Under the pieces are notes generated by a model. The model ran no database searches, was not told the origin of the DNA, and saw nothing but the letters and a program-made list of their open reading frames with translations. Both the position numbers and the translations under genes were made by a program. Positions 8,487 to 17,813 of a stretch of 50,590 bases of DNA are shown piece after piece; the first letter of the stretch is position 1; every line of letters starts with the position of its first letter. This stretch comes from Bacteroidales bacterium (GTDB lineage Bacteria > Bacteroidota > Bacteroidia > Bacteroidales > Bacteroidaceae), in assembly GCA_015060865.1 (NCBI GenBank), contig SUXS01000021.1, positions 1 through 50,590 on the forward strand, read 5' to 3'.

Positions 8487-10709
8487 ATGGAACAAAACTT
8501 TATCAACGGACTTTGGAACAAAGAAATCAACGTAAGTGATTTCGTAAGTACCAACATTGCCCCTTACACAGGTGACGCCTCATTCTTGCAAGGCCCCACA
8601 GTGCGCACAACCAACCTTTGGAACCTTTGTTTGAAGGCTCTTGAGGAGGAGCGCAACAATGGTGGTGTACGTGCTCTCGACAACGTAACCGTATCTACCA
8701 TCACCTCACACAAGGCCGGCTACATCGACAAGGAGAACGAGCTCATCGTAGGTCTGCAGACCGATGAACTTCTGAAGCGTTCTATCAAGCCTTTCGGTGG
8801 TATCAATGTCGTAGCCAAGGCTTGCCGCGAGAATGGTCTCGAAGTAGACGATAAGGTAAAAGATATATTCACTCACTATCGCAAGACCCATAATGACGGC
8901 GTGTTCGATGCCTATACCGACGAGATCCGCTCGTTCCGTTCATTGGGCTTCCTCACCGGTCTGCCCGACAACTATGCTCGTGGTCGTATCATCGGTGACT
9001 ACCGTCGTCTGGCTCTCTATGGTATCGACCGTCTGATCGAGGCCAAGGAGGAGGATAAGCGCAACATCACAGGTCCTATGACCGATGCCAACATCCGTCT
9101 TCGCGAAGAGGTAACAGAGCAAATCAAAGCTCTCAAGGAGATCAAGGTGATGGGTGAGTACTACGGTCTCGACCTCAGCCGTCCCGCGACATCAGCTCAG
9201 GAGGCTGTACAGTGGGTATACATGGCCTACCTCGCTGCCGTAAAGGAGCAGGACGGTGCTGCCATGTCACTCGGAAACGTATCTTCGTTCCTCGACATCT
9301 TCATCGAGTACGACTTGGCTCATGGCAAGATCAACGAGGTATTCGCACAGGAGCTCATCGACCAATTCGTCATCAAGCTCCGCATGGTACGCCACCTCCG
9401 CATGCAGTCATACAACGACATCTTTGCCGGTGACCCCACTTGGGTAACAGAGGCTATCGGTGGTCGCTTCAACGACGGTCGCACCAAGGTGACCAAGACC
9501 TCGTTCCGCTTCCTCCAGACTCTCTACAACCTCGGCCCGAGCCCCGAACCCAACTTGACTATCCTCTGGAGCCCGCAGCTCCCCGAAGGCTTCAAGGAGT
9601 TCTGTGCCAAGGTATCTGTTGACACCAGCTCTATCCAGTACGAGAACGACAACCTGATGCGTGAGGTACGTAACTGCGACGACTACGGTATCGCTTGCTG
9701 CGTATCATACCAGGCTATCGGTAAGCAGATCCAGTTCTTCGGTGCCCGCGCCAACTTGGCCAAGGCTCTCCTGCTCGCTATCAACGGTGGTCGTTGCGAG
9801 AACACCGGTACCGTAATGGTAAAGGGTATCCCCGTACTCACCAGCGACGAGCTCAAGTTCGAGGAGGTAATGGCCAACTACAAGAAGGTGCTCACCGAGA
9901 TTGCTCGTGTATACAATGAGGCAATGAACATCATCCATTACATGCACGACAAGTACTACTACGAGAAGGCTCAGATGGCATTCATCGACACTAATCCCCG
10001 CATCAACTTGGCATACGGTGTAGCTGGTCTGTCTATCGCTCTCGACTCACTCTCAGCTATCCGCTACGCCAAGGTAACTGCCAAGCGCAACGAAATCGGT
10101 TTGACCGAGTCGTTCGATATTCAAGGCGAGTTCCCCTGCTTCGGTAACAACGACGACCGCGTAGACCAGCTTGGTGTAGACCTCGTATACTACTTCTCTG
10201 AAGAACTCAAGAAGCTCCCCGTATACAAGAACGCACGTCCTACCCTCTCGCTCCTCACCATCACCTCAAACGTGATGTACGGAAAGAAGACCGGTGCTAC
10301 CCCCGACGGTCGTGCCAAGGGTATCCCCTTCGCACCCGGCGCCAACCCCATGCACGGACGCGACAAGAACGGTGCCATCGCATCGCTCAGCTCAGTGGCC
10401 AAGCTCCGCTACCGCGACTCACAGGACGGTATCTCCAATACCTTCTCCATCATACCGAAGTCACTCGGCCCCACACCCGAGGAGCGTGTTGAGAACCTCG
10501 TGACCATGATGGACGGCTACTTCACCAAGGGTGCCCACCACCTCAACGTGAACGTGCTCAACCGCGAGATGCTGATGGATGCCATGGAGCACCCCGAGAA
10601 GTATCCGCAGCTCACCATCCGCGTATCGGGCTATGCCGTTAACTTCATCAAGCTCAGCCGCGAGCATCAGCTGGAGGTTATCAGCCGTTCGTTCCACGAG
10701 AGAATGTAA
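8487..10709 (+). CDS. pflB: Pyruvate formate-lyase (formate acetyltransferase)
   Basis: Glycyl-radical enzyme converting pyruvate and CoA to acetyl-CoA and formate in anaerobic cytosol. The start at 8487 ([16 protein letters not shown]) gives 740 residues, close to the usual length. The open frame upstream has no family similarity. The catalytic cysteine pair is visible in [13 protein letters not shown]. The C-terminal radical site is [18 protein letters not shown]. The activase gene pflA follows after a 97-nt spacer containing a repeat hairpin. The strong biased codon use fits high expression. Confidence 0.98.
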   Translation: MEQNFINGLWNKEINVSDFVSTNIAPYTGDASFLQGPTVRTTNLWNLCLKALEEERNNGGVRALDNVTVSTITSHKAGYIDKENELIVGLQTDELLKRSIKPFGGINVVAKACRENGLEVDDKVKDIFTHYRKTHNDGVFDAYTDEIRSFRSLGFLTGLPDNYARGRIIGDYRRLALYGIDRLIEAKEEDKRNITGPMTDANIRLREEVTEQIKALKEIKVMGEYYGLDLSRPATSAQEAVQWVYMAYLAAVKEQDGAAMSLGNVSSFLDIFIEYDLAHGKINEVFAQELIDQFVIKLRMVRHLRMQSYNDIFAGDPTWVTEAIGGRFNDGRTKVTKTSFRFLQTLYNLGPSPEPNLTILWSPQLPEGFKEFCAKVSVDTSSIQYENDNLMREVRNCDDYGIACCVSYQAIGKQIQFFGARANLAKALLLAINGGRCENTGTVMVKGIPVLTSDELKFEEVMANYKKVLTEIARVYNEAMNIIHYMHDKYYYEKAQMAFIDTNPRINLAYGVAGLSIALDSLSAIRYAKVTAKRNEIGLTESFDIQGEFPCFGNNDDRVDQLGVDLVYYFSEELKKLPVYKNARPTLSLLTITSNVMYGKKTGATPDGRAKGIPFAPGANPMHGRDKNGAIASLSSVAKLRYRDSQDGISNTFSIIPKSLGPTPEERVENLVTMMDGYFTKGAHHLNVNVLNREMLMDAMEHPEKYPQLTIRVSGYAVNFIKLSREHQLEVISRSFHERM

Positions 10710-10720
10710 AAACAAGTTTT

Positions 10721-10800
10721 AATTCTGAATTTTGAATTATGAATTCAGACTTACAAGGTCCGAAGGTAATTCAGAATTCAGAATCTAGAATTCAGAATTT
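10721..10800. repeat. Heptamer repeat hairpin between pflB and pflA
   Basis: The left arm (10721-10748) is aattctg-aattttg-aattatg-aattcag. The right arm (10768-10800) is its approximate reverse complement, built of aattcag words. The pair can fold into a long AU-rich hairpin in the pfl mRNA. Confidence 0.75.
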
Positions 10801-10806
10801 ATCCGC

Positions 10807-11532
10807 ATGATAAACGTACACTCCTACGAAAGTATGGGGACATTCGACGGGCCGGGTCTCCGGCTCGTCGTTTTCCTTCAAGGCTGTCCCTTCCGTTGTC
10901 TCTACTGTGCCAACCCCGATACCATCGACCTGAATGGTGGCAAGACTACACGTCCTGAAGAGATTGTCGATATGGCCGTGAGCCAGATACCCTTCTTCGG
11001 CAAGCGTGGCGGTGTCACCTTCTCGGGTGGCGAACCCACCGTACAGGCCGAAGCCTTAGTGCCCCTCGTGCGTGACCTTAAGAGCCACGGCATACATACT
11101 TGTATTGATACTAATGGTGGTGTGTGGAACAAGCACGTAGAGGAGCTCATGGGCGAGATAGACCTTGTACTCCTCGACATCAAGCAGTTCAACCCCGAGC
11201 GTCATCGCCACCTCACGGGCCGCAGCAACGAGCAGACCCTGCGCACCGCCGCTTGGCTAGAAGAGCACAATCATCCCTTCTGGCTACGCTACGTACTCGT
11301 ACCCGGATATAGCGATATAGAAGAAGACATCCGTGCGCTCGGCGAAGCCCTCGGCCACTACAAGCAGATAGAGCGTGTAGAGATACTGCCCTACCACCGC
11401 TTCGGCGTACACAAGTGGGAGGCCATGGGATGGAAATACGAACTTGAAGAGGTAAAAGAGAATACTCAGGAGCAACTACAGCGTGCCGAACAGCTGTTTA
11501 GTGAATATTTCTCTACCGTGATTGTCAACTAA
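10807..11532 (+). CDS. pflA: Pyruvate formate-lyase activating enzyme
   Basis: Radical SAM enzyme that puts the glycyl radical on PflB. It has 241 residues. The 4Fe-4S motif CPFRCLYC (CX3CX2C) is near residues 30-37. The SAM-binding GGE motif occurs in VTFSGGEPTVQ, and DTNG and LLDIK follow as expected. It starts at the ATG at 10807, downstream of pflB on the same strand. Its level relative to pflB is probably tuned by the intergenic hairpin (inference). Confidence 0.97.
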   Translation: MINVHSYESMGTFDGPGLRLVVFLQGCPFRCLYCANPDTIDLNGGKTTRPEEIVDMAVSQIPFFGKRGGVTFSGGEPTVQAEALVPLVRDLKSHGIHTCIDTNGGVWNKHVEELMGEIDLVLLDIKQFNPERHRHLTGRSNEQTLRTAAWLEEHNHPFWLRYVLVPGYSDIEEDIRALGEALGHYKQIERVEILPYHRFGVHKWEAMGWKYELEEVKENTQEQLQRAEQLFSEYFSTVIVN

Positions 11533-11583
11533 CAACATACAGACCGCCATTCAAGAAATCACAAACATCTTTAGAAGACATCC

Positions 11584-11645
11584 AATCGCCTTGCACATAT
11601 TCAGTATTGGTCCATAGCCACAACTGACAGGCAAGGCGATTTTAC
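11584..11645. terminator. Two-part stem-loop between convergent pflA and aminopeptidase genes
   Basis: A perfect 11-bp outer stem (AATCGCCTTGC at 11584-11594; GCAAGGCGATT at 11631-11641) is followed by TTT. An inner stem TCAGTATTGG/CCACAACTGA is interrupted by mismatches. It is probably a bidirectional terminator with an unusually long arm. Confidence 0.55.
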
Positions 11646-11697
11646 TAGAACAGAGCGTTATGTTGCGTAATAAACAAAACCGACAATAGCCAAGACG

Positions 11698-13509
11698 TTA
11701 CAATTCCTCCTCTGGTTCGTAAAGACAATCTATTGTTTTAGTCTTTAGCCACGTGGCCTCATCGTCTGAAAGATAGGGCAAGAGCGTTTCATACACTCCT
11801 GTATTATAGCAATCAATGAATACTTTCTCCTCATCGGTCAGCATTTCCTCTAACAAAGGAGTGGTATCAATATAGGTACAGGTCAAGGTCATGAAGGCCA
11901 ACCAATCTCCATACTCATTGACTTCATCCGAATAACATAGCAACATATTCTCGTGTCGAATACCATAATGCCCTTCGCAATACATACCCGGTTCGCACGA
12001 AGTTATCATGCCTGGCAACAAGGGCTGATTGTAAAGGTTTTGACGTAGATCCTGCGGTCCTTCATGTACACATAGCACATGTCCCACACCATGGCCTGTA
12101 CCATGCCCATAATTACGACAATATTTCCATAGCGGCATACGAGCCAGCACATCAAGGTTAGAACCACATGTACCCAAAGGGAACGAAGCTAACGACAGAG
12201 CAATCATGCCTTGCAACACACAAGTATAGTCTGCAGCCTCATCATCGGTAAGAGGGCCTAAAGGAATCGTGCGAGTGATATCTGTAGAACCATCCAAATA
12301 GTGAGCTCCAGAATCCAGTAGATATAGTCCCCGAGGTTCAAGTACACTGCATTGGGCTGCCGTTGCCGAGTAATGCGGTAAGGCTGCATTCTTACCATAA
12401 GCCGAAATTGGAGAAAAGCTCTCATCCAAGTATCCATCCATCTCTTTCCGAAAGCTGATAAGTTTATCAGAAGCATCAATCTCAGTGATACGTTCTCCGC
12501 GCTCCATAGCCTTCTCCAGCCAATAGAAGAAACGAGTCTGCGCTACACCATCCTTGACATAAGCCCTCCTGAAGCCTGCGATTTCGACCTCATTCTTAAT
12601 GGATTTCTCAAGTTTTACCGGCGACACTTCATCAATTACTGCTGGCCCAAAATGTCGGATGACCTCCTCATATAGAGCATAATTAAGTATATTCCCATCA
12701 ATGAATATGGGAGTACTGCAAGGCCATTTTTCCACCTCTTCAACCACTACATCATAAGGCATCAACTCCACGCCATCGGCCAAGAGGGTCGCACTCAGTT
12801 CGTCATCAAACTTAGCCACAGTAGTATACAGAACCGCACGCTGAGCGCTGACCCACAGATAGGCTATAACAACTGGTGTATGAGCGACATCACAACTACG
12901 AATATTAAGCAGCCATGCTATCTCATCAAGACTACTGAGCAATATGGAGCCACACCCCTTCTCAGCAACTACACCACGCAACCAAGTCAGTTTATCTGCA
13001 CGCGAGCGACCTGTATATTCAACGCCCAGTTCAAACACTGGAGCATCGGGCAACGTGGGCCGTTGGGGCCAAAACGCATCTATAAAATCAGGAACATTTA
13101 CCACTACCTGCTGCTTGGGAACAAAGAGTTCCTGCATGTGACGCACTGTAGAAACAGGCATACAGAGGCCGTCAACACATACCTTAGCCCCCTCGCCCAA
13201 TGTATCGGCCAACCACTCCGGATAATCCACCGCATCAATCACACGCAACTTGTGCAACTCAATACCAGTTTCCCTCAATTGCTCAACGGCTTGAATAAAA
13301 TAGCGGGTATCAGTCCATAACCCTGCGTGAGAGGCCGTTATCACTACCGTACCATAAGAGCCTGTAAAACCAGACACAAACCTACGTGCTTGCCAGCGTT
13401 GGGGCAAATACTCGCTACTATGAGGGTCGGTACCAGAAATAACAATGGCATCAAAGCCCTTAGCTTGCATCATCTGACGCAACTGTGCTATAACTTCTTT
13501 TGGAGACAT
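11698..13509 (-). CDS. Xaa-Pro aminopeptidase (aminopeptidase P, M24 family)
   Basis: Cytosolic metalloprotease removing N-terminal residues before proline. It has 603 residues, the long three-domain form: two creatinase-like N-domains (GTDPHSSEYLPQRWQARRFVSGFTGS) and a C-terminal pita-bread domain. Metal ligands are seen in LLDSGAHYLDGSTDITRT, GHGTGHGVGHVLCVHEGP and SCEPGMYCEGHYGIRHEN. The last 60 residues form the usual C-terminal extension. No signal peptide. It has its own promoter, so it is a single-gene unit. Confidence 0.95.
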   Translation of the reverse strand: MSPKEVIAQLRQMMQAKGFDAIVISGTDPHSSEYLPQRWQARRFVSGFTGSYGTVVITASHAGLWTDTRYFIQAVEQLRETGIELHKLRVIDAVDYPEWLADTLGEGAKVCVDGLCMPVSTVRHMQELFVPKQQVVVNVPDFIDAFWPQRPTLPDAPVFELGVEYTGRSRADKLTWLRGVVAEKGCGSILLSSLDEIAWLLNIRSCDVAHTPVVIAYLWVSAQRAVLYTTVAKFDDELSATLLADGVELMPYDVVVEEVEKWPCSTPIFIDGNILNYALYEEVIRHFGPAVIDEVSPVKLEKSIKNEVEIAGFRRAYVKDGVAQTRFFYWLEKAMERGERITEIDASDKLISFRKEMDGYLDESFSPISAYGKNAALPHYSATAAQCSVLEPRGLYLLDSGAHYLDGSTDITRTIPLGPLTDDEAADYTCVLQGMIALSLASFPLGTCGSNLDVLARMPLWKYCRNYGHGTGHGVGHVLCVHEGPQDLRQNLYNQPLLPGMITSCEPGMYCEGHYGIRHENMLLCYSDEVNEYGDWLAFMTLTCTYIDTTPLLEEMLTDEEKVFIDCYNTGVYETLLPYLSDDEATWLKTKTIDCLYEPEEEL

Positions 13510-13562
13510 AATGGTGCTTATCTTTTATCGTTTTCTTGATGGTTTACAATAAATAGTTACTG

Positions 13563-13593
13563 CAAATGTAGGATTTTTCGATGGCGTAACCAA
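13563..13593 (-). promoter_or_regulatory. Promoter of the aminopeptidase gene
   Basis: Minus strand: TTG (13591-13593), 20-bp spacer, TACATTTG (13563-13570). Confidence 0.7.
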
Positions 13594-13634
13594 TAATAAC
13601 AGCCTAAAAAAATATCTTAATGGGAAATATGCAT

Positions 13635-13642
13635 TATATTTG
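13635..13642 (+). promoter_or_regulatory. -7 element touching the next start codon
   Basis: TATATTTG ends 5 nt before the ATG at 13647. If transcription starts at the usual distance, the mRNA would begin at the start codon. The -33 region is weak. Confidence 0.45.
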
Positions 13643-13646
13643 CAGT

Positions 13647-14738
13647 ATGTACACGAATCACTCCACACCACGATGGCTATTCATCTGCTGCGCCATGGTA
13701 TTACACATGGTATCTCAAGCCTATGCACAGGACTCTACTTTTATCTCCAAACACACTCCTATCGACAAGGAAAGTACCAGTCTTGTAGTAAACATTGACA
13801 ATTACAACTTCTTTGACAACAGAGAAGTACATAGTCCCCATCAACATTCACAGACCCTATTCGGGGCTCGTATAGGAGCTGAAATTGGTGTACAATTTGA
13901 AGCAAACCAAGTGATTATTGGCGCAATGGGCATCAAAAACTTTGGAGAGAGCGGTATCGCTGAACAAGACATCACCTTCTATTATCATTACGAGCAAGGG
14001 CACTTCGCCGGAGCTTTCGGAGCGTTTCCCCGATGGCGGCTCAAGCAAGATTTACCTGATATGTTTATCTACGACTCGCTCCGCTACTACTCTCCCACCA
14101 TCAATGGTGCGCTCATACAGTACACAGCACGCCATGGATATGCTGAGCTATATTGCAATTGGCTAAACAAGCAAGGAGTAAATCAACGTGAGATATTCGA
14201 GATAGTCACCGACGGAAAGTTTGGTTACCATGGTATCTATGCAGGATGGAATGCCCAACTGACCCACTTCTCTGTACCCCGCCCCTCAAACGGGCTTCAT
14301 GTGTATGACAAGCTGATGCTCAATCCGTACATTGGTATAGAGAAAAGCAACCTACAATGGTTAGATGTCCTCAAAATAGAAGCCGGTCTAATGCTCTCGC
14401 TCAACAGGGACCGCAAAGACATGCTATGGAAATCTCCAATGGGATTCTTAGGCGATTTCAGGATAAGGAAATGGCGTTTTGAATTACGCGACAGACTGTA
14501 TGCCGGCAATCCCCAGTTCTCCGATTACGATACTTTCGGAGCTACTCTGCACCGGGGCGACCCCTACTACCGAAGCAGTTTGTATAACCGAACTGACATA
14601 ACCTTTTATCTACTCAACAAAAGATACATACAATGCCACATTACAGCCGCTTTCCACTACACAGAAAAATGCCTCGACAATTCACAGCTAATCATACTAC
14701 ACATTGCACCCGACTGGTTGTTTCATAAGATAAGATAA
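13647..14738 (+). CDS. Predicted outer-membrane beta-barrel protein, function unknown
   Basis: About 363 residues. The start at 13647 (MYTNHSTPRW) gives a good signal peptide ending VSQAYAQDS. A longer frame from 13620 would start upstream of the -7 element. The mature part alternates aromatic and polar residues (for example IGAEIGVQFEANQVIIGAMG, GHFAGAFGAFPRWRLKQ), as in transmembrane beta-strands, and ends in aromatic-rich HIAPDWLFHKIR. I do not recognise a named family. It is flanked by its own promoter and a shared terminator. Confidence 0.65.
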   Translation: MYTNHSTPRWLFICCAMVLHMVSQAYAQDSTFISKHTPIDKESTSLVVNIDNYNFFDNREVHSPHQHSQTLFGARIGAEIGVQFEANQVIIGAMGIKNFGESGIAEQDITFYYHYEQGHFAGAFGAFPRWRLKQDLPDMFIYDSLRYYSPTINGALIQYTARHGYAELYCNWLNKQGVNQREIFEIVTDGKFGYHGIYAGWNAQLTHFSVPRPSNGLHVYDKLMLNPYIGIEKSNLQWLDVLKIEAGLMLSLNRDRKDMLWKSPMGFLGDFRIRKWRFELRDRLYAGNPQFSDYDTFGATLHRGDPYYRSSLYNRTDITFYLLNKRYIQCHITAAFHYTEKCLDNSQLIILHIAPDWLFHKIR

Positions 14739-14766
14739 AGATACTGCCATCAAAACTACTGAAAAA

Positions 14767-14802
14767 AAGAACAGGAGGTTCCAGCTGGAACCTCCTGTTC
14801 TT
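14767..14802 (-). terminator. 36-nt perfect palindrome terminator
   Basis: An 18-bp perfect arm (AAGAACAGGAGGTTCCAG and its complement) has no unpaired loop. The long T-run lies on the minus-strand exit, so it mainly ends the Arg/Ser-rich gene, but it can also stop plus-strand transcription of the barrel gene. Confidence 0.85.
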
Positions 14803-14821
14803 CAATAGTAGCCCAACACGA

Positions 14822-15985
14822 CTAACGTGCTCCACCGCGAACCGAAGAACCGCTACGTGAATTTGCCGAGTTGACAGATTTAGAAGAGCTGCTACGTGAA
14901 CTCGTAGCCTTGGCCGAACTACCACGCGAGCTACTTGTACGACTACCTGACACCGATTGGCTCGACCTATTGTCTGTTGCTTTTGAGCGACTGCTTCCTG
15001 ACACAGTACTGCTGTTAGATTTGCTCTCACTTCTACGCGTCACCGAACTTCTCTTGGTAGAAGAGGAGCGTGAGGCATCAGACTTAATCGCCGATGAAGA
15101 ACTTCTACGAGCACTACCCGCGCTCTCAGCTCTAGTAGAAACTGAATTAGACCTACCGGTACGGTTCACTGCAGTACCCTCCTTCTGCTTAGCACCATCG
15201 GCTCTATATGTTGTAGCTCCAGAAACTTGACGACGAGAAGAAGAGGTTACAACTGTACGTTTATTCTCTACTGAATTGACACTTACCACGCGCTTGCTTT
15301 CATCCCTTGAAGGAACATTTACCAAACCTGCTTTGAGATTACGTCTGCTGTTTTCATAATTCTTTGCATTGCCCCAGTTACGGCTACCTGCAGGTTTACG
15401 GTGTCCTTTTCTCATCCAACCATCGTGCTTGCAGTGATTGTATCCCCCTCCCCACAGACGGAATGCACCATCGAAGAGTCTATGTGTATAGAGTGCAGCA
15501 TAGTAGCTCGACTTAAAATGTATGCGATAGTGAGCCCCGCAATAGGTATCATAATATATAGGTTTTGAGTAATAGTAGTAGTCCCGATCTGTGTAACGGG
15601 TATAGATACGCATACTCCAACGTGAGCCTGACAGATAAATAGGACGGTAAAAATAATCACACTTTACAAATCTACGATACTGATTGCGACGAAGCACATA
15701 GAGCAAATCCTCATTACGCACATCAAGTAAATAATAATAGTAGTCTATCGCATCATCATAACCATATACCATGTCATCAATCACCTCGTTCACATGGTAG
15801 AAAAAGTCAAAGTTTATTTCATACACATCATTGTACTGACGGTCAGTCAGTCCCAACTCATACCCCATACGGTCGGTGAGGAAACGGGCTTCACGGCGTA
15901 TATCCACCAAACTCATTGCCGCACTAGTCTCTGCACTGATAGCTGCCAAGGCTATCATCATCATGGCTAATCTCATTGTTTTCAT
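14822..15985 (-). CDS. Secreted protein with Arg/Ser-rich C-terminal half, function unknown
   Basis: 387 residues with a signal peptide MKTMRLAMMMIALAAISAETSAAM. Residues about 25-190 are rich in Tyr/Asp/Arg and seem folded (LTDRMGYELGLTDRQYNDVYE). From about 245 to the end the sequence is low complexity, dominated by Ser, Arg, Lys and Thr (SSRSSSSKS, RSSSTKRSS). This strongly basic disordered tail could bind nucleic acid, polysaccharide or membranes; that is inference. The first part may start at the second Met (15976). It has a clear promoter and a strong terminator. Confidence 0.65.
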   Translation of the reverse strand: MKTMRLAMMMIALAAISAETSAAMSLVDIRREARFLTDRMGYELGLTDRQYNDVYEINFDFFYHVNEVIDDMVYGYDDAIDYYYYLLDVRNEDLLYVLRRNQYRRFVKCDYFYRPIYLSGSRWSMRIYTRYTDRDYYYYSKPIYYDTYCGAHYRIHFKSSYYAALYTHRLFDGAFRLWGGGYNHCKHDGWMRKGHRKPAGSRNWGNAKNYENSRRNLKAGLVNVPSRDESKRVVSVNSVENKRTVVTSSSRRQVSGATTYRADGAKQKEGTAVNRTGRSNSVSTRAESAGSARRSSSSAIKSDASRSSSTKRSSVTRRSESKSNSSTVSGSSRSKATDNRSSQSVSGSRTSSSRGSSAKATSSRSSSSKSVNSANSRSGSSVRGGAR

Positions 15986-16030
15986 GACTGTTGGTTTTTA
16001 ATTGTTAATAATCACTCGCTTTATCTGTTG

Positions 16031-16062
16031 CAAAGATAATCGAAATTATTCACCTCCACCAA
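16031..16062 (-). promoter_or_regulatory. Promoter of the Arg/Ser-rich protein gene
   Basis: Minus strand: TTG (16060-16062), 21-bp spacer, TATCTTTG (16031-16038). Confidence 0.7.
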
Positions 16063-16084
16063 TGATTTCGCCTAAAGATAAAAA

Positions 16085-16114
16085 GGAAAAATCCCCTACG
16101 TCGGGGATTTTTCC
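16085..16114 (-). terminator. Intrinsic terminator after manC
   Basis: 12-bp stem GGAAAAATCCCC / GGGGATTTTTCC with a 6-nt loop, followed on the minus strand by TTTTTATC. Confidence 0.85.
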
Positions 16115-16162
16115 TAACTAAATGCCTATGTTGTAAACTTGAATTTTTAGAGTTCCGAAAGC

Positions 16163-17227
16163 CTATTTGTCTGAGAATTCTTTAATCCGCTGTTCATCCT
16201 CTAACTTACAAATGAGCAGCTGACCATCGTTCTCAGCTACGATATACCCCTCAAGTCCTATTATCACTACCTTCTTCTCCTGCATCGTATGCACCACGCA
16301 GTTACGGCTCTCATACATCGTGACATCCTGCCCTATACAGACATTGTCATGCAAATCTCTTGGCATCTGTACATGCAGTGATCCCCACGTACCAAGATCA
16401 CTCCATCCAAAGTCAGCAGGGAACACATATATTTCGTCAGACTTTTCCAAGATTGCATAATCCACAGATATGTTTTCACATTCAGGGAAATGCTTGTTGA
16501 CCTCCTCTTGTTCCGAAGGAGTATAATAATGAGGCATCAGTGCTGTAAAGATTTCAGCCATTTCTGGTTGGTAGATACGGAAAGCATTGACAATGGTGTT
16601 GACATTCCAAATAAATATCCCTGCATTCCAGAAGTAGTTATTCTGACGGATATAGCGCTCGGCCGTTTCTAAGTCAGGCTTCTCCCTGAACGAGTCAACC
16701 CTAAAAATCTCCTTATTAGAAGCGGAAGGATTGGTCAGGTCTGCCTCAATATAGCCATACCCAGTCTCTGGGCGTGTAGGTTTCATTCCCAAGGTAAGTA
16801 TAGCATCCGAATTCCGAGTATAGTCCAATGCCGAACTAATGACACGCTGAAACTCCGCAATATTCATCACCACATGATCGCTGGGAGTTACTACCACATT
16901 GGCCTTCGGATTACGAGTTTTAATTTTCCAGCACACATAGGCGATGCAAGGAGCGGTATTCCTCCGGCAAGGCTCTTTCAAAATATTCTCCTCCGGTATC
17001 TCGGGCAGTTGCTCACGCACCAAACCAGCATATTTTTCCGATGTTACTACCCAAACATTCTCTTGAGGACACACACCCGAGAATCGGTCAACGGTCAATT
17101 GAATCAACGTACGTCCGCACCCCATCACATCAATAAACTGCTTAGGACACTCCTGAGTACTCATTGGCCAGAAACGGCTACCAATGCCGCCAGCCATAAT
17201 CACTAGATGATTGTTGCTTGATGCCAT
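16163..17227 (-). CDS. manC: Mannose-1-phosphate guanylyltransferase
   Basis: Makes GDP-mannose from mannose-1-phosphate and GTP for glycan and LPS synthesis. The start at the ATG 17227 (MASSNNHLVIMAGGIGSRFWP) gives 354 residues. The extra upstream frame to 17284 lies beyond the promoter. The nucleotidyltransferase motif GGIGSRFWPMS, FIWNVNTIVNAF and the phosphomannose site YAILEKS are readable. No C-terminal isomerase domain is present, so it is the short type. It is a single gene with its own promoter and terminator. Confidence 0.93.
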   Translation of the reverse strand: MASSNNHLVIMAGGIGSRFWPMSTQECPKQFIDVMGCGRTLIQLTVDRFSGVCPQENVWVVTSEKYAGLVREQLPEIPEENILKEPCRRNTAPCIAYVCWKIKTRNPKANVVVTPSDHVVMNIAEFQRVISSALDYTRNSDAILTLGMKPTRPETGYGYIEADLTNPSASNKEIFRVDSFREKPDLETAERYIRQNNYFWNAGIFIWNVNTIVNAFRIYQPEMAEIFTALMPHYYTPSEQEEVNKHFPECENISVDYAILEKSDEIYVFPADFGWSDLGTWGSLHVQMPRDLHDNVCIGQDVTMYESRNCVVHTMQEKKVVIIGLEGYIVAENDGQLLICKLEDEQRIKEFSDK

Positions 17228-17254
17228 AATACTTTTACTTGATTTTTCACGATG

Positions 17255-17284
17255 CAAAAATATCAATAATTTCCAAAACAACAA
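17255..17284 (-). promoter_or_regulatory. Promoter of manC
   Basis: Minus strand: TTG (17282-17284), 19-bp spacer, TATTTTTG (17255-17262). Confidence 0.7.
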
Positions 17285-17363
17285 CGTTTATTAGCCATAA
17301 TATCGTATGAAAACGCCTTGCAACTAAAAATAAATGTTAAAAACGGGGAGTTTACTGCAAATT

Positions 17364-17433
17364 CCTAAACTTTTAGTTGGAGGATTACGGAGAAACGTTT
17401 TCCTTTGTCGCAGAAATCAACTAAAACTTTAAG
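17364..17433 (+). promoter_or_regulatory. blaI promoter with two candidate BlaI operators
   Basis: Promoter: TTG (17377-17379), 20-bp spacer, TTCCTTTG (17400-17407). Two similar words bracket it. One is CAACTAAAAGTTTAGG on the minus strand (17364-17379), overlapping -33. The other is CAACTAAAACTTTAAG on the plus strand (17418-17433), just past the expected transcription start. A third half-site CAACTAAAA lies at 17321. The placement suits autorepression. Confidence 0.55.
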
Positions 17434-17437
17434 AGAT

Positions 17438-17806
17438 ATGAAACGTACGAACGAACTGACCCGTGCCGAGCTGCAAGTGATGAATATCCTGTGGGATATG
17501 GGGAAGGGCACGGTGAGCGAGATACTGGAGAAGTTTCCCGAGCCCCAGCCAGCCTACAATACGGTGCTCACCTTCCTGCGCATACTGAAGGAGAAGAAGT
17601 TTGTGGCCAGCGAACCCATAGGCAAGCAACACCGATTCTATCCGCTGGTGCAGCACGGCGAGTACACCCGCAACTACATGCGAAGCGTCAAGGACAACCT
17701 CTTCCGTGGCTCGGCTGCCAGCCTCGTCAACTTCTTCGTCAAGGAGGAAAACCTCTCGGCTGAGGAGATAGAGGAGTTGATAGCGTTGCTGAGAAAGAAC
17801 GAATAA
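17438..17806 (+). CDS. BlaI/MecI-family transcriptional repressor
   Basis: 122-residue winged-helix repressor, normally released from DNA when cleaved after signalling by its M56 partner. The start at 17438 (MKRTNELTRAELQVMNILW) fits the family. ...VSEILEKFPEPQPAYNTVLTFLRILKEKKFV is the DNA-binding wing region, and the C-terminal helix pair dimerises. It lies 93 bp before the M56/BlaR1-like gene, the standard pair. It is likely autoregulated through AACTAAAA-type sites around its promoter. In Bacteroidetes such pairs are not necessarily linked to beta-lactams. Confidence 0.93.
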   Translation: MKRTNELTRAELQVMNILWDMGKGTVSEILEKFPEPQPAYNTVLTFLRILKEKKFVASEPIGKQHRFYPLVQHGEYTRNYMRSVKDNLFRGSAASLVNFFVKEENLSAEEIEELIALLRKNE

Positions 17807-17813
17807 TTTAATT

